NCBI GenBank assembly: GCA_964453435.1
Contig: CAYVQZ010000024.1
Location: 4,319-68,318, forward strand
DNA: 64,000 bases
Reading direction: 5' to 3'
DNA from: CAYVQZ01 sp964453435
Lineage (GTDB): Bacteria; Abyssobacteria; SURF-5
In this document: piece by piece, positions 42,408-51,765 of the stretch
Layout: the number at the start of each line of letters is the position of its first letter
Position numbering within the stretch: position 1 is the first letter of the stretch
Program-made: the position numbers and the translations under genes
The notes under the pieces: generated by a model
What the model was told of the DNA's origin: nothing
The model's database searches: none
Seen by the model: only the letters and a program-made list of their open reading frames with translations

Positions 42408-43730
42408 ATGAAGTCGAAGCCAGGCCAGAAAATCGTTGTTATGGGTGGTGGCAGCACTCTCTTTGCTCCCGCTCTGATTGTGGCTTTCATACAGGCCAAG
42501 GAGCTTTATGGGAGCGCCATAGCGCTCGTCGATATCGACGAACGGAAACTCGATGGTATCACTCGCCTCGGGAAACGCTTGCTCGAGGTGAGCGGGGCCG
42601 ATTACAAGTTGGAGACCACAACCAACCGTCTCGATGCGCTCCCGGGAGCGGATTACGTTGTCACAAGCGTCGAGGTTGACCGGTTTCCCACTTGGGAACA
42701 GGACCGAAACATCCCGAAGCGATTCGGAATCGAACAGGCGCTGGGCGAAAACGGCGGACCGGGAGGATTGTTCCACGCGATGCGCCAAATCCCGCTTGTT
42801 GTCGAAATCTGCCAGGATATCGGGAAGCTGTGCCCGAATGCGCTTGTTTTGAATCTGTCCAACCCGATGAGCAGGATTCTCCAGGGAGTGCGCGATTATT
42901 CGAAAGTAAAATTTCTCGGCATCTGTCACGAAATTATCGATGGCGGCGAATACTTATCGACGCTTCTCGGCTTGTCCGAGGAACAGCTTCACATCGTGGC
43001 TGCAGGCCTGAATCACTTCACGTGGTTCTTGAAAATTCTGAAGAAGGACACAGGTGAGGACCTGTATCCTCAAGCCAGGGAGGCGGCCCGTGCGAACCTG
43101 CGAATAGACCGCCTGCTGACAGCCGACCTGCTCAGGCTCACGGGCTATTTGAGCGTAACGAGCGACACTCATGTGGGCGAATATCTTGCCGGAGGCCATC
43201 TGTTCAGCACGAAACTGAATCCCGACCTTGACCCGCTTCCCTTCTTCGAGTACTACAAAATCTACGTCAAGAATATGGAAGAAAAATCCCAATCCCTTAT
43301 TGACGGAAACTACCCTGCGGAGACCTATCTGGAGGAAGGCCCGCCGGAAATTCTGGGGGAAATTCTCGTAGATGTCATCAGGACCCTTGTATCGGGTGGG
43401 AAGAAGCGCTTGAACGCCATTGACCTTCCGAATGAAGGGCTTGTTTCAAATCTGGCGCCGGGTTGCATCGTGGAAGTTCCCGCATGGTTGGAAAACGGAG
43501 AGGTTCGGGGGGAACCCGTCGGAGAGCTGCCGACTTTGCTGGCGGCATGGTCGAACACTCAGGCGGTCATACATTATCTCAATGCAAAGGCTGCCATCGA
43601 GGGAAATCGCCGGGCGGCTCTTGAGGCGATGCTGCTCGACCCGGTTGTGCCCGACCGATACACCGCCGAAAAATGTCTCGACTCAATGCTCGATGCAAAT
43701 CGGAAGTACTTGCCTCGGTTCTATTCTTGA
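42408..43730 (+). CDS. glycoside hydrolase family 4 enzyme
   Basis: The 440-residue protein shows the GH4 plan: an NAD-binding GGGSTLFAP motif at residues 13-21, DID after the second strand, ENGGPGG near 114, and metal ligands at Cys173 (GICHE) and His203 (GLNHFTWF). GH4 enzymes cleave alpha- or beta-glycosides by a redox-elimination path that needs NAD+ and Mn2+, often under reducing conditions. Likely activities are alpha-galactosidase, alpha-glucosidase or alpha-glucuronidase. It is paired with the isomerase gene, so it probably frees the sugar that enzyme uses. It is cytosolic, without a signal peptide. Confidence 0.92.
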   Translation: MKSKPGQKIVVMGGGSTLFAPALIVAFIQAKELYGSAIALVDIDERKLDGITRLGKRLLEVSGADYKLETTTNRLDALPGADYVVTSVEVDRFPTWEQDRNIPKRFGIEQALGENGGPGGLFHAMRQIPLVVEICQDIGKLCPNALVLNLSNPMSRILQGVRDYSKVKFLGICHEIIDGGEYLSTLLGLSEEQLHIVAAGLNHFTWFLKILKKDTGEDLYPQAREAARANLRIDRLLTADLLRLTGYLSVTSDTHVGEYLAGGHLFSTKLNPDLDPLPFFEYYKIYVKNMEEKSQSLIDGNYPAETYLEEGPPEILGEILVDVIRTLVSGGKKRLNAIDLPNEGLVSNLAPGCIVEVPAWLENGEVRGEPVGELPTLLAAWSNTQAVIHYLNAKAAIEGNRRAALEAMLLDPVVPDRYTAEKCLDSMLDANRKYLPRFYS

Positions 43731-43748
43731 CATAGGGCGCTGAAGGGG

Positions 43749-43769
43749 ACCGTGAAACTGTCTCACGGT
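43749..43769 (+). repeat. perfect 7-base-pair hairpin after GH4
   Basis: ACCGTGA (43749-43755) pairs with TCACGGT (43763-43769) around a 7-base loop, 19 bases after the GH4 stop. A weak T-rich run (GCACGTTTT) follows, so it could act as a poor terminator. Its loop side contains the 14-base string also found at 17870. Confidence 0.5.
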
Positions 43770-43843
43770 TGCACGTTTTGCCGAACAACAAGCTTTGGTG
43801 GCTGTACCCAATTACGGAATCCCCTGTTTTCTGGGTATTCGTA

Positions 43844-44118
43844 GATTGGCGGACTGCCCCGGAGCGCAGGACATGGAAATTATCGGACAGTCTCACTGTC
43901 CCTGAAGCGCGCGCTAATTGAATATCGGACATTGTCAGTGTCCCTTGCGGCCCTGCCGGGTTGTGAGTCTGGCCGATGCTATGATTGGCGGACATTTTCA
44001 CTGAAGCCAATTATGATGCCACACATGACGATTAGGGATGCGCGAATAAATTCGCACCTGCAAGGAAAATTTCGGGTTTCTCTGTAGGTTCGGATTAATT
44101 CGCGCAAATTGTCGGACA
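43844..44118. repeat. cluster of short degenerate CGGAC repeats
   Basis: GATTGGCGGAC occurs at 43844 and 43983, and TATCGGACA at 43881 and 43923; a related GTCGGACA is at 44111. Two copies form hairpins: GGACAG-TCTCA-CTGTCC (43885-43901) is perfect, and GGACA...TGTCC (43927-43943) is shorter. Spacing is irregular (40 to 130 bases), so this is not a CRISPR array. It resembles a block of REP-like elements. Confidence 0.55.
44040..44105. repeat. imperfect long inverted repeat
   Basis: GCGCGAATAAATTCGCACC (44040-44058) and the reverse complement of 44086-44105 (GCGCGAATTAATCCGAACCT) match at most positions. The paired region could form a hairpin with about 25 bases between the arms. It looks like a small decayed mobile or REP-type element. 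The rest of the gap, 44106-44444, holds no gene that I can see. Confidence 0.5.
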
Positions 44119-44444
44119 CAGTCTTGTTGCTTTGGACCTTGAACACGGCTCGGGGTGGAAAACGAACGTGTCAATGGTGTAATATATTCGAGTAAAACAA
44201 CCGAAGCGGAAGAAGAAAAGGGGTCAACAGGAATCGACTGTCGGGTTCACCATCGAGTTGATACTTTTCTGAATTCTTCCTTTCATGTTAGTTTCCATGT
44301 TACCCTTTTTTATCACCCCCTCTGAAGCTGTCGGGTTGTGCCTTACGATGCGAAATAGCCGGGAACGTAACAGCAAGTGGCTGTCTTCCCATTCGGTCTC
44401 ATATCGATACAGTAACTATTCGGATTTGGAGGATAGAACGACGC

Positions 44445-46082
44445 ATGACCGAGAAACACGTCTCACGGGAAGAATTAACAATCCCAGCATGCCGTGAGGG
44501 ATGCCCCGCCGGAATCGATGTCCCTCGCTACCTGCGTTGCATTCGGAAAGGCAAGTTCGATGAAGCGCTTGCGGTCATCCGCGAGCGCATTCCGTTTCCT
44601 TCGGTTTGCGGATACGCGTGCTACAGCCCGTGCGAGGCGAAATGCGGAAACCGCCAATTCGGAGAGCCGATCGCGATTCGAGCTCTGAAACGGGCTGCCG
44701 CCGAGCGGGGTGGAGAATTGTGGCGAAAGAACTTGACCATTGCGCCGAGCACCGGCAAGCGTGTTGCCATTGTGGGCGCCGGACCGAGCGGCCTTACGGC
44801 GGCGTACTATCTCGCGACCTTGGGACATGCGGTGACTGTTTTGGAGGCGTCTGACAAGGCAGGCGGCATGATGCGTCTGGGCATCCCCGAGTACCGACTG
44901 CCGAGAAAAGCCCTCGAGAGGGAAATCGAATACCTCGAGGAAATTGGAGTCGAATTGGTTACAAGCACGCGCATCGGCTCAGTGGACGAACTTTTTGAGA
45001 AGGGATATGACGCGGTTTATCTGGCGTGTGGCGCGCAACGAGGCGCCGCCATGGGCATAGAGGGAGAGGACGAGCCGGGAGTGTATGACGGCATTTCTTT
45101 CTTGCGCAGCGTGAACCAGGGCAACCGGCCCCATATCGGCGAGCGGGTAGCCGTTATCGGCGGCGGAGACACGGCCATCGATGCGGCTCGCTGCGCCGTC
45201 CGTCTCGGGGCATCCGAAATCACGGTGTTCTACAGGCGCTCTCCCGCGGAGATGACCGCCTACGAGGAAGAGGTAGGAGCCGCGCTGGTGGAAGGCGTTA
45301 AAATCGAATTCCTCACCGCCCCCGCCCGCATCGAGAGAGAAAGCGGCGCCTTGGAGATGACGCTGAGACGTATGGAGCTCGGCAAACCGGACACCGGGGG
45401 GCGACCGCGTCCCGTTCCCATCGAAGGGAGCGAGTTCAAGGAGCGGTTCGACACGGTTATCGCCGCCGTGGGCCAGCAATCCGACCCGCCTGCCTGTTCG
45501 GCCCTGACGCTGTCGGAGAAGGGTTTTGTGCAGGTTGACCGTGAGACTTTGGAGACAGGCAAGAGCGGCGTGTTCGCCGGCGGCGACGTTGTCAGCGGAC
45601 CGGCCTCCATTATCGATGCGATAGCCCACGGACGGAAGGCCACCGCCTCGATTGACCGATTTCTCGGCGGAACGGGCGCCATCGACCAAGAGCTTGCGCC
45701 ACCCGAAAAAGAAGTTGTGGTTACGGACTATGAGGCCGAGGGATTGCCCCGTGTTTCACTCCCGTGTCTGCCTTTGAGCGAACGAACGAAAAGCTTTGAA
45801 ACCGTCGAATGCGAACTTCCCGAAGAGATGGCCATCAGGGAAGCGCAGCGGTGCAGGGATTGCGACGCACGTCGGTTCGAGGTCACTGTCTATGGCGAGG
45901 GCTGTAAGGATTGCGGTTATTGCGTCGAGGTCTGCGGACTCGATGTCTTCGAAGAGTCGGCCGGATTCAACGAGCGCGGCTATCGGCCTATGCTTGCCGC
46001 GCGCCGAGAAAAATGTGTGGGGTGCATGCTTTGTTTCTATGCGTGCCCCGACTTCTCGATCGACGTGGCCGAGAGAAGATGA
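44445..46082 (+). CDS. NfnB/GltD-like flavoprotein with C-terminal 2x[4Fe-4S] domain
   Basis: The 545-residue protein begins with the Cys-rich helical domain of glutamate-synthase small-subunit-like proteins (Cys16, Cys20, Cys55, Cys59, Cys63, Cys67). Two Rossmann domains follow for FAD (VAIVGAGPSGLTAAYYLA near 107) and NAD(P)H (VAVIGGGDTAIDAAR near 240). The last 60 residues hold two ferredoxin clusters (CKDCGYCVEVC and CVGCMLCFYAC). It likely moves electrons between NAD(P)H and ferredoxin. As first gene of the kor operon it probably serves the 2-oxoacid oxidoreductase encoded next. Confidence 0.9.
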   Translation: MTEKHVSREELTIPACREGCPAGIDVPRYLRCIRKGKFDEALAVIRERIPFPSVCGYACYSPCEAKCGNRQFGEPIAIRALKRAAAERGGELWRKNLTIAPSTGKRVAIVGAGPSGLTAAYYLATLGHAVTVLEASDKAGGMMRLGIPEYRLPRKALEREIEYLEEIGVELVTSTRIGSVDELFEKGYDAVYLACGAQRGAAMGIEGEDEPGVYDGISFLRSVNQGNRPHIGERVAVIGGGDTAIDAARCAVRLGASEITVFYRRSPAEMTAYEEEVGAALVEGVKIEFLTAPARIERESGALEMTLRRMELGKPDTGGRPRPVPIEGSEFKERFDTVIAAVGQQSDPPACSALTLSEKGFVQVDRETLETGKSGVFAGGDVVSGPASIIDAIAHGRKATASIDRFLGGTGAIDQELAPPEKEVVVTDYEAEGLPRVSLPCLPLSERTKSFETVECELPEEMAIREAQRCRDCDARRFEVTVYGEGCKDCGYCVEVCGLDVFEESAGFNERGYRPMLAARREKCVGCMLCFYACPDFSIDVAERR

Positions 46083-46149
46083 ACTTACAGGGGTCTCATA
46101 TCAAATCAATTCATCATCCCCGAAGCACGACTGAAGGGGGACATCGTTC

Positions 46150-47322
46150 ATGAAACGATATCTCGAAACCGGTAACTTCGCCGTGGCGCAGGCGGCAATC
46201 ATAGCGGGATGCCGGGCTTTTTTCGGCTACCCGATTACACCAGCCACGGAGATAGCCGAATCAATGTCGAAGCTGTTGCCGCAAGTCGGCGGCTATTACG
46301 TCCAAACGGAAGATGAAACGGCGGCCATGCATATGGCCATTGGAGCCGCTCTCGGCGGCATGAAATCGATGACCGCCACCTCGGGTCCCGGCTTCATCCT
46401 CTATGCGGACCCGTATGGCTGGGCCATCGGCTGCGAAATTCCGCTCGTGGTCCTGAATTCTCAGCGCGTAGGTCCCGTGAGCGGAATCACGGGCGCTCCG
46501 GGACAGGGTGAATTCTATCTCAGCCGGTACGTCACCCAAGGAGGCAACTTCGAGACCATAGTGCTTGCGCCGAACAGCGCGCAGGAGGCTTTTTTCCTCA
46601 CGGTGGAGGCGTTCTACCTGTCGGAGAGATTCAGAACCCCCGTCACCGTGTTGGCGGACCAACTGATAACCGATGGGTGGGAGGATATCAGCATTCCCGA
46701 AACGGACCAGGAGAAAGGCGCGATGGGCCTCAGGTTCGCGGAACGAAAAGCGCACCCCGGACCCGAATTCTACCCGCCTACCGCCGACATCGATATACCG
46801 CCCGTCGTGCTCGGGAGGAATACGAACGCTCTGTGCTCCGACTGGACGCCGACCGAGGAAGGCTACGACGTGGAGACCGTCGAGGCCCAGCACAAACATG
46901 CCTATCGGCTTATTTACAAGATCAGGGACCATAAGGACGTCTTCATGCGGTATGAAACGCTGTTTCTCGATGACGAGCCGGACCTCGTTGTCGTCGCGTT
47001 TGGAACACCATCGCGTGTTGTAAAGACGGCGGTCAAAAAGGCAAGAGAAAAGGGGCGGAAGGTCGGGATGATCAGGCCGATTTCGCTTTGGCCGTTCCCG
47101 GACGAACTTTTCAAGAACACCGCCGCATACCTCTCGGTAGAACTGAATTATGACGGGCAGATGGTGCGGGAGGTCCAGCGGGCGGCCCCTTCCGGGAGCA
47201 AAGTTCACTTCTTCGGCAAATGCGGCGAGTTGCCGACCGTGGCGGAACTGCACGAAGTGTTCGACAAGATTCTCAATGGCGAGAGACTCGAACGTCATGA
47301 GTGGGAAATGGAGGCGTGGTGA
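46150..47322 (+). CDS. korA: 2-oxoacid:acceptor oxidoreductase, alpha subunit
   Basis: The 390-residue protein has the pyrimidine-binding domain of ferredoxin oxidoreductases: GYPITPATEIAE near residue 25, QTEDETAAMHMAIGAALGG near 50, TATSGPGF near 76 and GPVSGITGAPGQGE near 113. With the beta and gamma subunits it oxidises 2-oxoacids to acyl-CoA and CO2, or runs the reverse, with ferredoxin and TPP. The subunit order alpha-beta-gamma and sizes resemble 2-oxoglutarate or branched-chain 2-oxoacid enzymes. The beta start codon directly abuts its stop. Confidence 0.93.
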   Translation: MKRYLETGNFAVAQAAIIAGCRAFFGYPITPATEIAESMSKLLPQVGGYYVQTEDETAAMHMAIGAALGGMKSMTATSGPGFILYADPYGWAIGCEIPLVVLNSQRVGPVSGITGAPGQGEFYLSRYVTQGGNFETIVLAPNSAQEAFFLTVEAFYLSERFRTPVTVLADQLITDGWEDISIPETDQEKGAMGLRFAERKAHPGPEFYPPTADIDIPPVVLGRNTNALCSDWTPTEEGYDVETVEAQHKHAYRLIYKIRDHKDVFMRYETLFLDDEPDLVVVAFGTPSRVVKTAVKKAREKGRKVGMIRPISLWPFPDELFKNTAAYLSVELNYDGQMVREVQRAAPSGSKVHFFGKCGELPTVAELHEVFDKILNGERLERHEWEMEAW

Positions 47323-48171
47323 ATGGACCGGCTCGCGACTAAATATCTTCGTTCACGAAAGATACCCAGCACGGCGTGCTCTGGCTGCGGGCTCGGGCAG
47401 TGCCACAAAGCGCTCGTGAAGGCTATAGACGAAATGAAGTTCAAGACCGATGACATCGTGTGGGGGACTTCTATCGGCTGTGCGGGCAGACAAACCTTTG
47501 CAACGTGGAAGGGAGACTGCTTTGCGGGCACGCACGGTCGCGTGTATGCTATCGCAAGAGGATTGCGATTGGCTCTGCCCCCGGAAAAGAGACTCGTGTT
47601 GAGCGTGGGCGACGGCGACGCGTTCGGCATCGGGTTCAACCATCTTCTCCATGCGGTGAGAACGAATGCTCAGATGACCGTGATGGTCTGCGACAACCTC
47701 GGGTATCAGTCGACCGGCGGACAATACGGATGGACGACGCCGTTGGGTGTTGTGACCGACAGCAGCCCCTACGGAATGTTCGAGCCGAACTGGGTTCAGC
47801 CGGGAATGGATGTGCTCGATATTCTGAAGGCGGCGGGCGCCACGTTCCTTGCGCGGCATGTCAGCATGGACGGAGCGGTTCTCGTCGAAACATTGAAGAA
47901 AGCCCTTCAAAACTATGGGTTCTCGCTCGTCCATGTGGTTTATCCCTGCACCACCAACTTCGCCAACACGGCATTAGGGTCGAGAAACGCGGTGAATGTT
48001 TTTCGATGGATAAAGAATCACGCGGTCCCGCTGGGACAGGAAAAGCAGGATACCATTTGGCGGACCGGCGTCTATCATGACGCTCGCAATTCACGACCCG
48101 AATTCTCGCGTCTGATGAGAGAAAAGGTGGCGGAAATTCACAGGAGGTACGAGGGTGAGGGAACGAATTGA
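47323..48171 (+). CDS. korB: 2-oxoacid:acceptor oxidoreductase, beta (TPP) subunit
   Basis: The 282-residue protein carries TPP-binding motifs: CSGCGLGQCHKAL near residue 19, TSIGCAGR near 46, GDGDAFGIGFNHLLHAVRTN near 98 and a VMVCDNLGYQSTGGQYG block near 121 that matches the DN...TGGQ metal-diphosphate site. Cys19 and Cys22 (and later Cys50 and Cys202) can hold a 4Fe-4S cluster. It begins on the base after the alpha stop codon, and the gamma gene overlaps its end by 17 bases. Confidence 0.93.
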   Translation: MDRLATKYLRSRKIPSTACSGCGLGQCHKALVKAIDEMKFKTDDIVWGTSIGCAGRQTFATWKGDCFAGTHGRVYAIARGLRLALPPEKRLVLSVGDGDAFGIGFNHLLHAVRTNAQMTVMVCDNLGYQSTGGQYGWTTPLGVVTDSSPYGMFEPNWVQPGMDVLDILKAAGATFLARHVSMDGAVLVETLKKALQNYGFSLVHVVYPCTTNFANTALGSRNAVNVFRWIKNHAVPLGQEKQDTIWRTGVYHDARNSRPEFSRLMREKVAEIHRRYEGEGTN

Positions 48172-48694
48172 AATACTGGCCAGCGGCTTCGGGGGCCAGG
48201 GCGTGGTCAGGCTCGGACAGATTGTCGGCGAGGCGGGAGTCAGGCAAGGTTTGCATGTCACAATGCTGAAGAGCCACGGCACCGAGATGCGCGGCGGATA
48301 CGTCCGCAGCCAAGTCGTGCTCTCGAAGGAAATCATTGACAGCCCCATATGCGAATCGCCCGACTATTTCATTTCTCTGTCGAACGCCGCCTATACCCGT
48401 TTTAAGGATACAGTGCCCGATTATGGCGTAATTCTGTACGACCCTGCCTTTGTTCTCGATATCGACGGACACCTCCCGTGCGCACAAAAGGCCATCCCCG
48501 CCAAGGAACTTTCCGAAAACAATTTTGACAGCCCCTTGTTTGCGAATACCCTTGTTCTCGGGGTAGTCGCGAACCTGGTCGATGTGCTCGACAGAGACAT
48601 TGTTCTCGATAGTATCTTGAAAATCATGCCGAAGTTCCACGACCGTAACCGCAAGGCCTTTCAGCTCGGCTATGAGTACCTCGGCCAGCAATAA
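48155..48694 (+). CDS. korC: 2-oxoacid:acceptor oxidoreductase, gamma subunit
   Basis: The 179-residue protein has the gamma-subunit start ILASGFGGQGVVRLGQIVGEAG and the HGTEMRGGYVRSQVVLS block near residue 44. The start is GTG at 48155, inside the beta gene, with AGGAGG a few bases ahead; translational coupling is likely. It completes the three-subunit enzyme. A separate delta ferredoxin subunit is absent; the two 4Fe-4S clusters on the upstream flavoprotein may replace it. Confidence 0.92.
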   Translation: MRERIEILASGFGGQGVVRLGQIVGEAGVRQGLHVTMLKSHGTEMRGGYVRSQVVLSKEIIDSPICESPDYFISLSNAAYTRFKDTVPDYGVILYDPAFVLDIDGHLPCAQKAIPAKELSENNFDSPLFANTLVLGVVANLVDVLDRDIVLDSILKIMPKFHDRNRKAFQLGYEYLGQQ

Positions 48695-48736
48695 GACGGA
48701 GCCCCGAACAAGCAATAAAAGATTGGCAACGGTGTA

Positions 48737-50242
48737 ATGCGAACTATCCGTGACATCATCGACCAGAAGACCAGGGAAAGCCCTGACGCGGTCTATCTTG
48801 TCGCGCCGGAGCCGGGATTGTCGCTCACCTACGGCGAGCTTATGAAGGATTGTGTCGAGCTTGGGAACCATCTGTACGGCATGGGGCTCGATAAGGGTGA
48901 CAAGGTCTCGTACATGCTGGGGAACGGATACCAGACCGCCAAAATATTTCTGGGCGCCATGTACTCGGGCTTCGTCATCGCCCCCCTCAATTTGTTGGCT
49001 CAGCCCGCCCATTTGGAGTATGTTCTTGAACATTCGGACACAAAAGTCGTCTTTTTCACCGAAGACCAAAGGGACAAGTTGAGAGCGGCAACCGAGAAGG
49101 TTAACAGAAAAATCAATCTGATCGAGATTGATAATGACTCCGAACAAATTTTCCCGACTTCTGCCGCTCTGACGGATTCTCTGCCGGAAATTGACGAAGA
49201 AGACGAGGCGCTCCTGCTTTACACCTCGGGCACAACGGGTGTTCCCAAGGGGGTTGTTCTCTCGCATAAGAATGTTGTCGCGGGAGGGCAGTACACCTGT
49301 ATGGCTCACAAGCTTGGCCCGCGCGACAGGGCGCTGTGCTCGCTTCCGGTGTACCATATTAACGGTGCGGTCGTAACAACGGTTGCGCCGGTCATAAGCG
49401 GCGGAAGCGTAATCATGCCGCACCGGTTCAAGGTGTCGAACTTCTGGGAGCTCATCTCCGAATACGGGTGCACGTGGTTCAGCGTGGTACCCACTATCAT
49501 CTCCTACCTTTACGCTGCTACCGATATCGATGGAAAGAACCTGAAACTTGACCAACTGCGCTTTGGTCGCTCCGCCTCTTCCGCTCTTCCGACGGCTCTC
49601 CATAGGGACTTCGAGAAAAAGTTCAAGGTTCCCATCATCGAGACCATGGGTCTCACGGAAACGGCTGCGCCAGTGTTCTCGAATCCCATCGACCCGACCA
49701 AGAGGAAATTCGGGTCGGTAGGACAGCCGGTGGGGAACGAAGCCAGGATTGTCGGTCTGGACGGCAGCGCAGTTCCCCGTGGCGCGTCCGGCGAGATAAT
49801 GGTTCGGGGCGACAATGTGATGAAGGGTTACTACAAGGCTCCGGACCTCACCGGGCGGGCCGTTACCTCCGACGGCTGGCTTCATACCGGCGACATGGGA
49901 CACATGGATGAGGATGGTTTCGTTTTTGTGACCGGCAGGCTTAAGGAGCTCATAATAAAAGGCGGAGAGAATATAGCTCCCAAGGAGATAGACGAGGTTC
50001 TCTATTGTCATCCGGCCGTTCTCGACTGCGCTGCGGTCGGTATTCCGGACGAACACTACGGCGAGGAAATCATGTGCTGCGTAGTTCTCAAGCCGGGCTG
50101 CAAAGCGACTGAGGAAGAGTTGCGAGATCATTGTCTCTGTCACCTCGGACAGTTTAAGACCCCGAAGTTGTTCAAGTTCTTGAATGACCTTCCCAAAGGC
50201 CCATCCGGAAAAATCCAGCGACGCAAACTGCTCGACCTCTGA
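48737..50242 (+). CDS. AMP-forming acyl-CoA ligase
   Basis: The 501-residue protein belongs to the ANL superfamily. The P-loop-like motif LLYTSGTTGVPKGVV is near residue 156, the adenylate motif MGLTETAAPVF near 312, the hinge DGFVFVTGRLKELII near 394 and the catalytic Lys in GPSGKIQRR near 493. It activates a carboxylic acid with ATP and CoA. It follows the kor genes after 42 bases, so its acyl-CoA is probably the product or substrate of that enzyme. The length is typical of short-chain or aryl acid ligases. Confidence 0.92.
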   Translation: MRTIRDIIDQKTRESPDAVYLVAPEPGLSLTYGELMKDCVELGNHLYGMGLDKGDKVSYMLGNGYQTAKIFLGAMYSGFVIAPLNLLAQPAHLEYVLEHSDTKVVFFTEDQRDKLRAATEKVNRKINLIEIDNDSEQIFPTSAALTDSLPEIDEEDEALLLYTSGTTGVPKGVVLSHKNVVAGGQYTCMAHKLGPRDRALCSLPVYHINGAVVTTVAPVISGGSVIMPHRFKVSNFWELISEYGCTWFSVVPTIISYLYAATDIDGKNLKLDQLRFGRSASSALPTALHRDFEKKFKVPIIETMGLTETAAPVFSNPIDPTKRKFGSVGQPVGNEARIVGLDGSAVPRGASGEIMVRGDNVMKGYYKAPDLTGRAVTSDGWLHTGDMGHMDEDGFVFVTGRLKELIIKGGENIAPKEIDEVLYCHPAVLDCAAVGIPDEHYGEEIMCCVVLKPGCKATEEELRDHCLCHLGQFKTPKLFKFLNDLPKGPSGKIQRRKLLDL

Positions 50243-50634
50243 CACCGGCGAAGAACTCTTCCGCTATCTCCCTCCGGCCACCATGGGGGCAGGACAATGA
50301 ATTACGCTCCGAAACGGTAGGACGGCTGTCTGGGCAGTACACCCGGTGCGCACAAACGCTGAAAGTACTGCTTCAACCACAAAGGAAGCTTCGGCAAAAT
50401 ATTCGATGCAATTCGTGCGATCCGTTCTCATCCGCGCCGTTCCTGTTCTCTCTCCTTCGCCCTTGAGACAAACAAGCCGCATGTGGTATAGTTCAGCACG
50501 CGCTCAAGGCGCCGTCGGACCGTCGAACATTATTCGGTTTGCCGAATTGCGATTGCGAGAACTTTTGGAGCGCCCGACCTTCGGGCCAGTTTGATCAGAG
50601 CATGCCAATTGCCCTGAGACGCGGCAGATAAATC
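50243..50634. other. intergenic region without a gene
   Basis: Between the acyl-CoA ligase and the AI-2E family gene I see no coding frame with a ribosome site or recognisable product. A small hairpin GCCCGA/TCGGGC at 50572-50586 lies about 50 bases before the next start. No clear promoter was found. Confidence 0.5.
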
Positions 50635-51765
50635 ATGCAAAGCGATTCCTCACAGCCTTACGGCATACGGCTTCTGCTTGTTTTGGCGGCGCTTGTTGTC
50701 GTTGTCGCCGGCATGCGCGCGGCCGCTCCCATTCTGGTTCCGTTTTTGCTCTCTGTTTTCATCGCAATCCTGTCCGCTCCGCCTCTGTTCTGGCTTAAGC
50801 GGAAAGGCGTGCCCACGGCGCTTGCACTTTTCATGGTCATTACGGTGATCGTCGTCGCTATCCTGTTCGTAACAACCCTCATCGGCAATTCGCTGGCCGA
50901 TTTCACCAGAAACTTGCCCAGCTACCAGCACCGGTTGACCCAGACGACAAGGGGGCTGGCGCCACTGCTCGAGGAGCGGGGAATTGACATCCCGGGAATC
51001 GAAGACCCGGGGGAATTGTTGACCCAATATATTAACCCGGCCGCCGCGATGAGAACGGTCGTGATTACACTCTCCAATTTGGGCAGTGTCCTCGGAAACG
51101 CATTTTTCATACTCATTACCGTGATCTTTATGCTCCTTGAGGCTTCGAGCCTGCCTGCAAAACTGCAGACAATGTTCAGAGACCCCGACCAATCGCTCGG
51201 ACAATTAACCGAAATCAGCGAAAGTATCAAGCGTTATATCGTAATTAAGACCGTGGTCAGCCTTGCCACAGGGAGCCTGGTTGGTGTGTGGTTGACCCTG
51301 TTCGGCGTCGACTACGCGATTCTCTGGGGCTTGGTCGCCTTTCTGCTGAACTACGTGCCGAACATTGGCTCTATCATTGCCGCGATTCCCGGAACCCTCA
51401 TGGCTTTGATACAATTCGGCCCCGTGCGTGCTCTGTACGTTGCGCTTGGCTACTTGGTCATTAATGTTGTCATTAGCAATTTCTTGGAGCCGCGAGTCAT
51501 GGGAAGGGGCTTGGGCCTATCGACGCTCGTTGTCTTCACCTCCCTGGTTTTCTGGGGATGGGTCCTGGGCCCGGTGGGCATGCTGCTCTCCATGCCCCTG
51601 ACCGTGGTCCTCAAAATTACGCTCGAGCACGGCGAGAACACAAGATGGATCGCCATACTGCTGGGTCCCGCCGAACCCCCTCCATCTCCTCCACCGGCAA
51701 AAAAGCCCGAAAAAAAATCGCCGGACTCCGCAGATTCTTCAGAAGACCAACAACCCTCATCCTGA
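50635..51765 (+). CDS. AI-2E/PerM family transporter
   Basis: The 376-residue protein has about eight hydrophobic segments, an amphipathic middle region (residues 85-145) and the family block FLLNYVPNIGSIIAAIPGTLMAL near residue 238. The family includes the AI-2 exporter TqsA and Na+/H+ antiporters, so the substrate is open. The tail from about residue 345 is rich in Pro, Lys, Ser and Asp and probably unstructured. It stands alone between two intergenic gaps. Confidence 0.88.
   Translation: MQSDSSQPYGIRLLLVLAALVVVVAGMRAAAPILVPFLLSVFIAILSAPPLFWLKRKGVPTALALFMVITVIVVAILFVTTLIGNSLADFTRNLPSYQHRLTQTTRGLAPLLEERGIDIPGIEDPGELLTQYINPAAAMRTVVITLSNLGSVLGNAFFILITVIFMLLEASSLPAKLQTMFRDPDQSLGQLTEISESIKRYIVIKTVVSLATGSLVGVWLTLFGVDYAILWGLVAFLLNYVPNIGSIIAAIPGTLMALIQFGPVRALYVALGYLVINVVISNFLEPRVMGRGLGLSTLVVFTSLVFWGWVLGPVGMLLSMPLTVVLKITLEHGENTRWIAILLGPAEPPPSPPPAKKPEKKSPDSADSSEDQQPSS

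Noticed and set aside
43844..44118. CRISPR-like array of short repeats
   Set aside because: The repeats are degenerate and about 9-11 bases long, spacing is irregular, and no cas gene is present.
47861..50245. Very long minus-strand open frame (794 codons) opposite the kor and ligase genes
   Set aside because: It lies across korB, korC and the acyl-CoA ligase, which all have clear family motifs; it is a shadow of their codon pattern.
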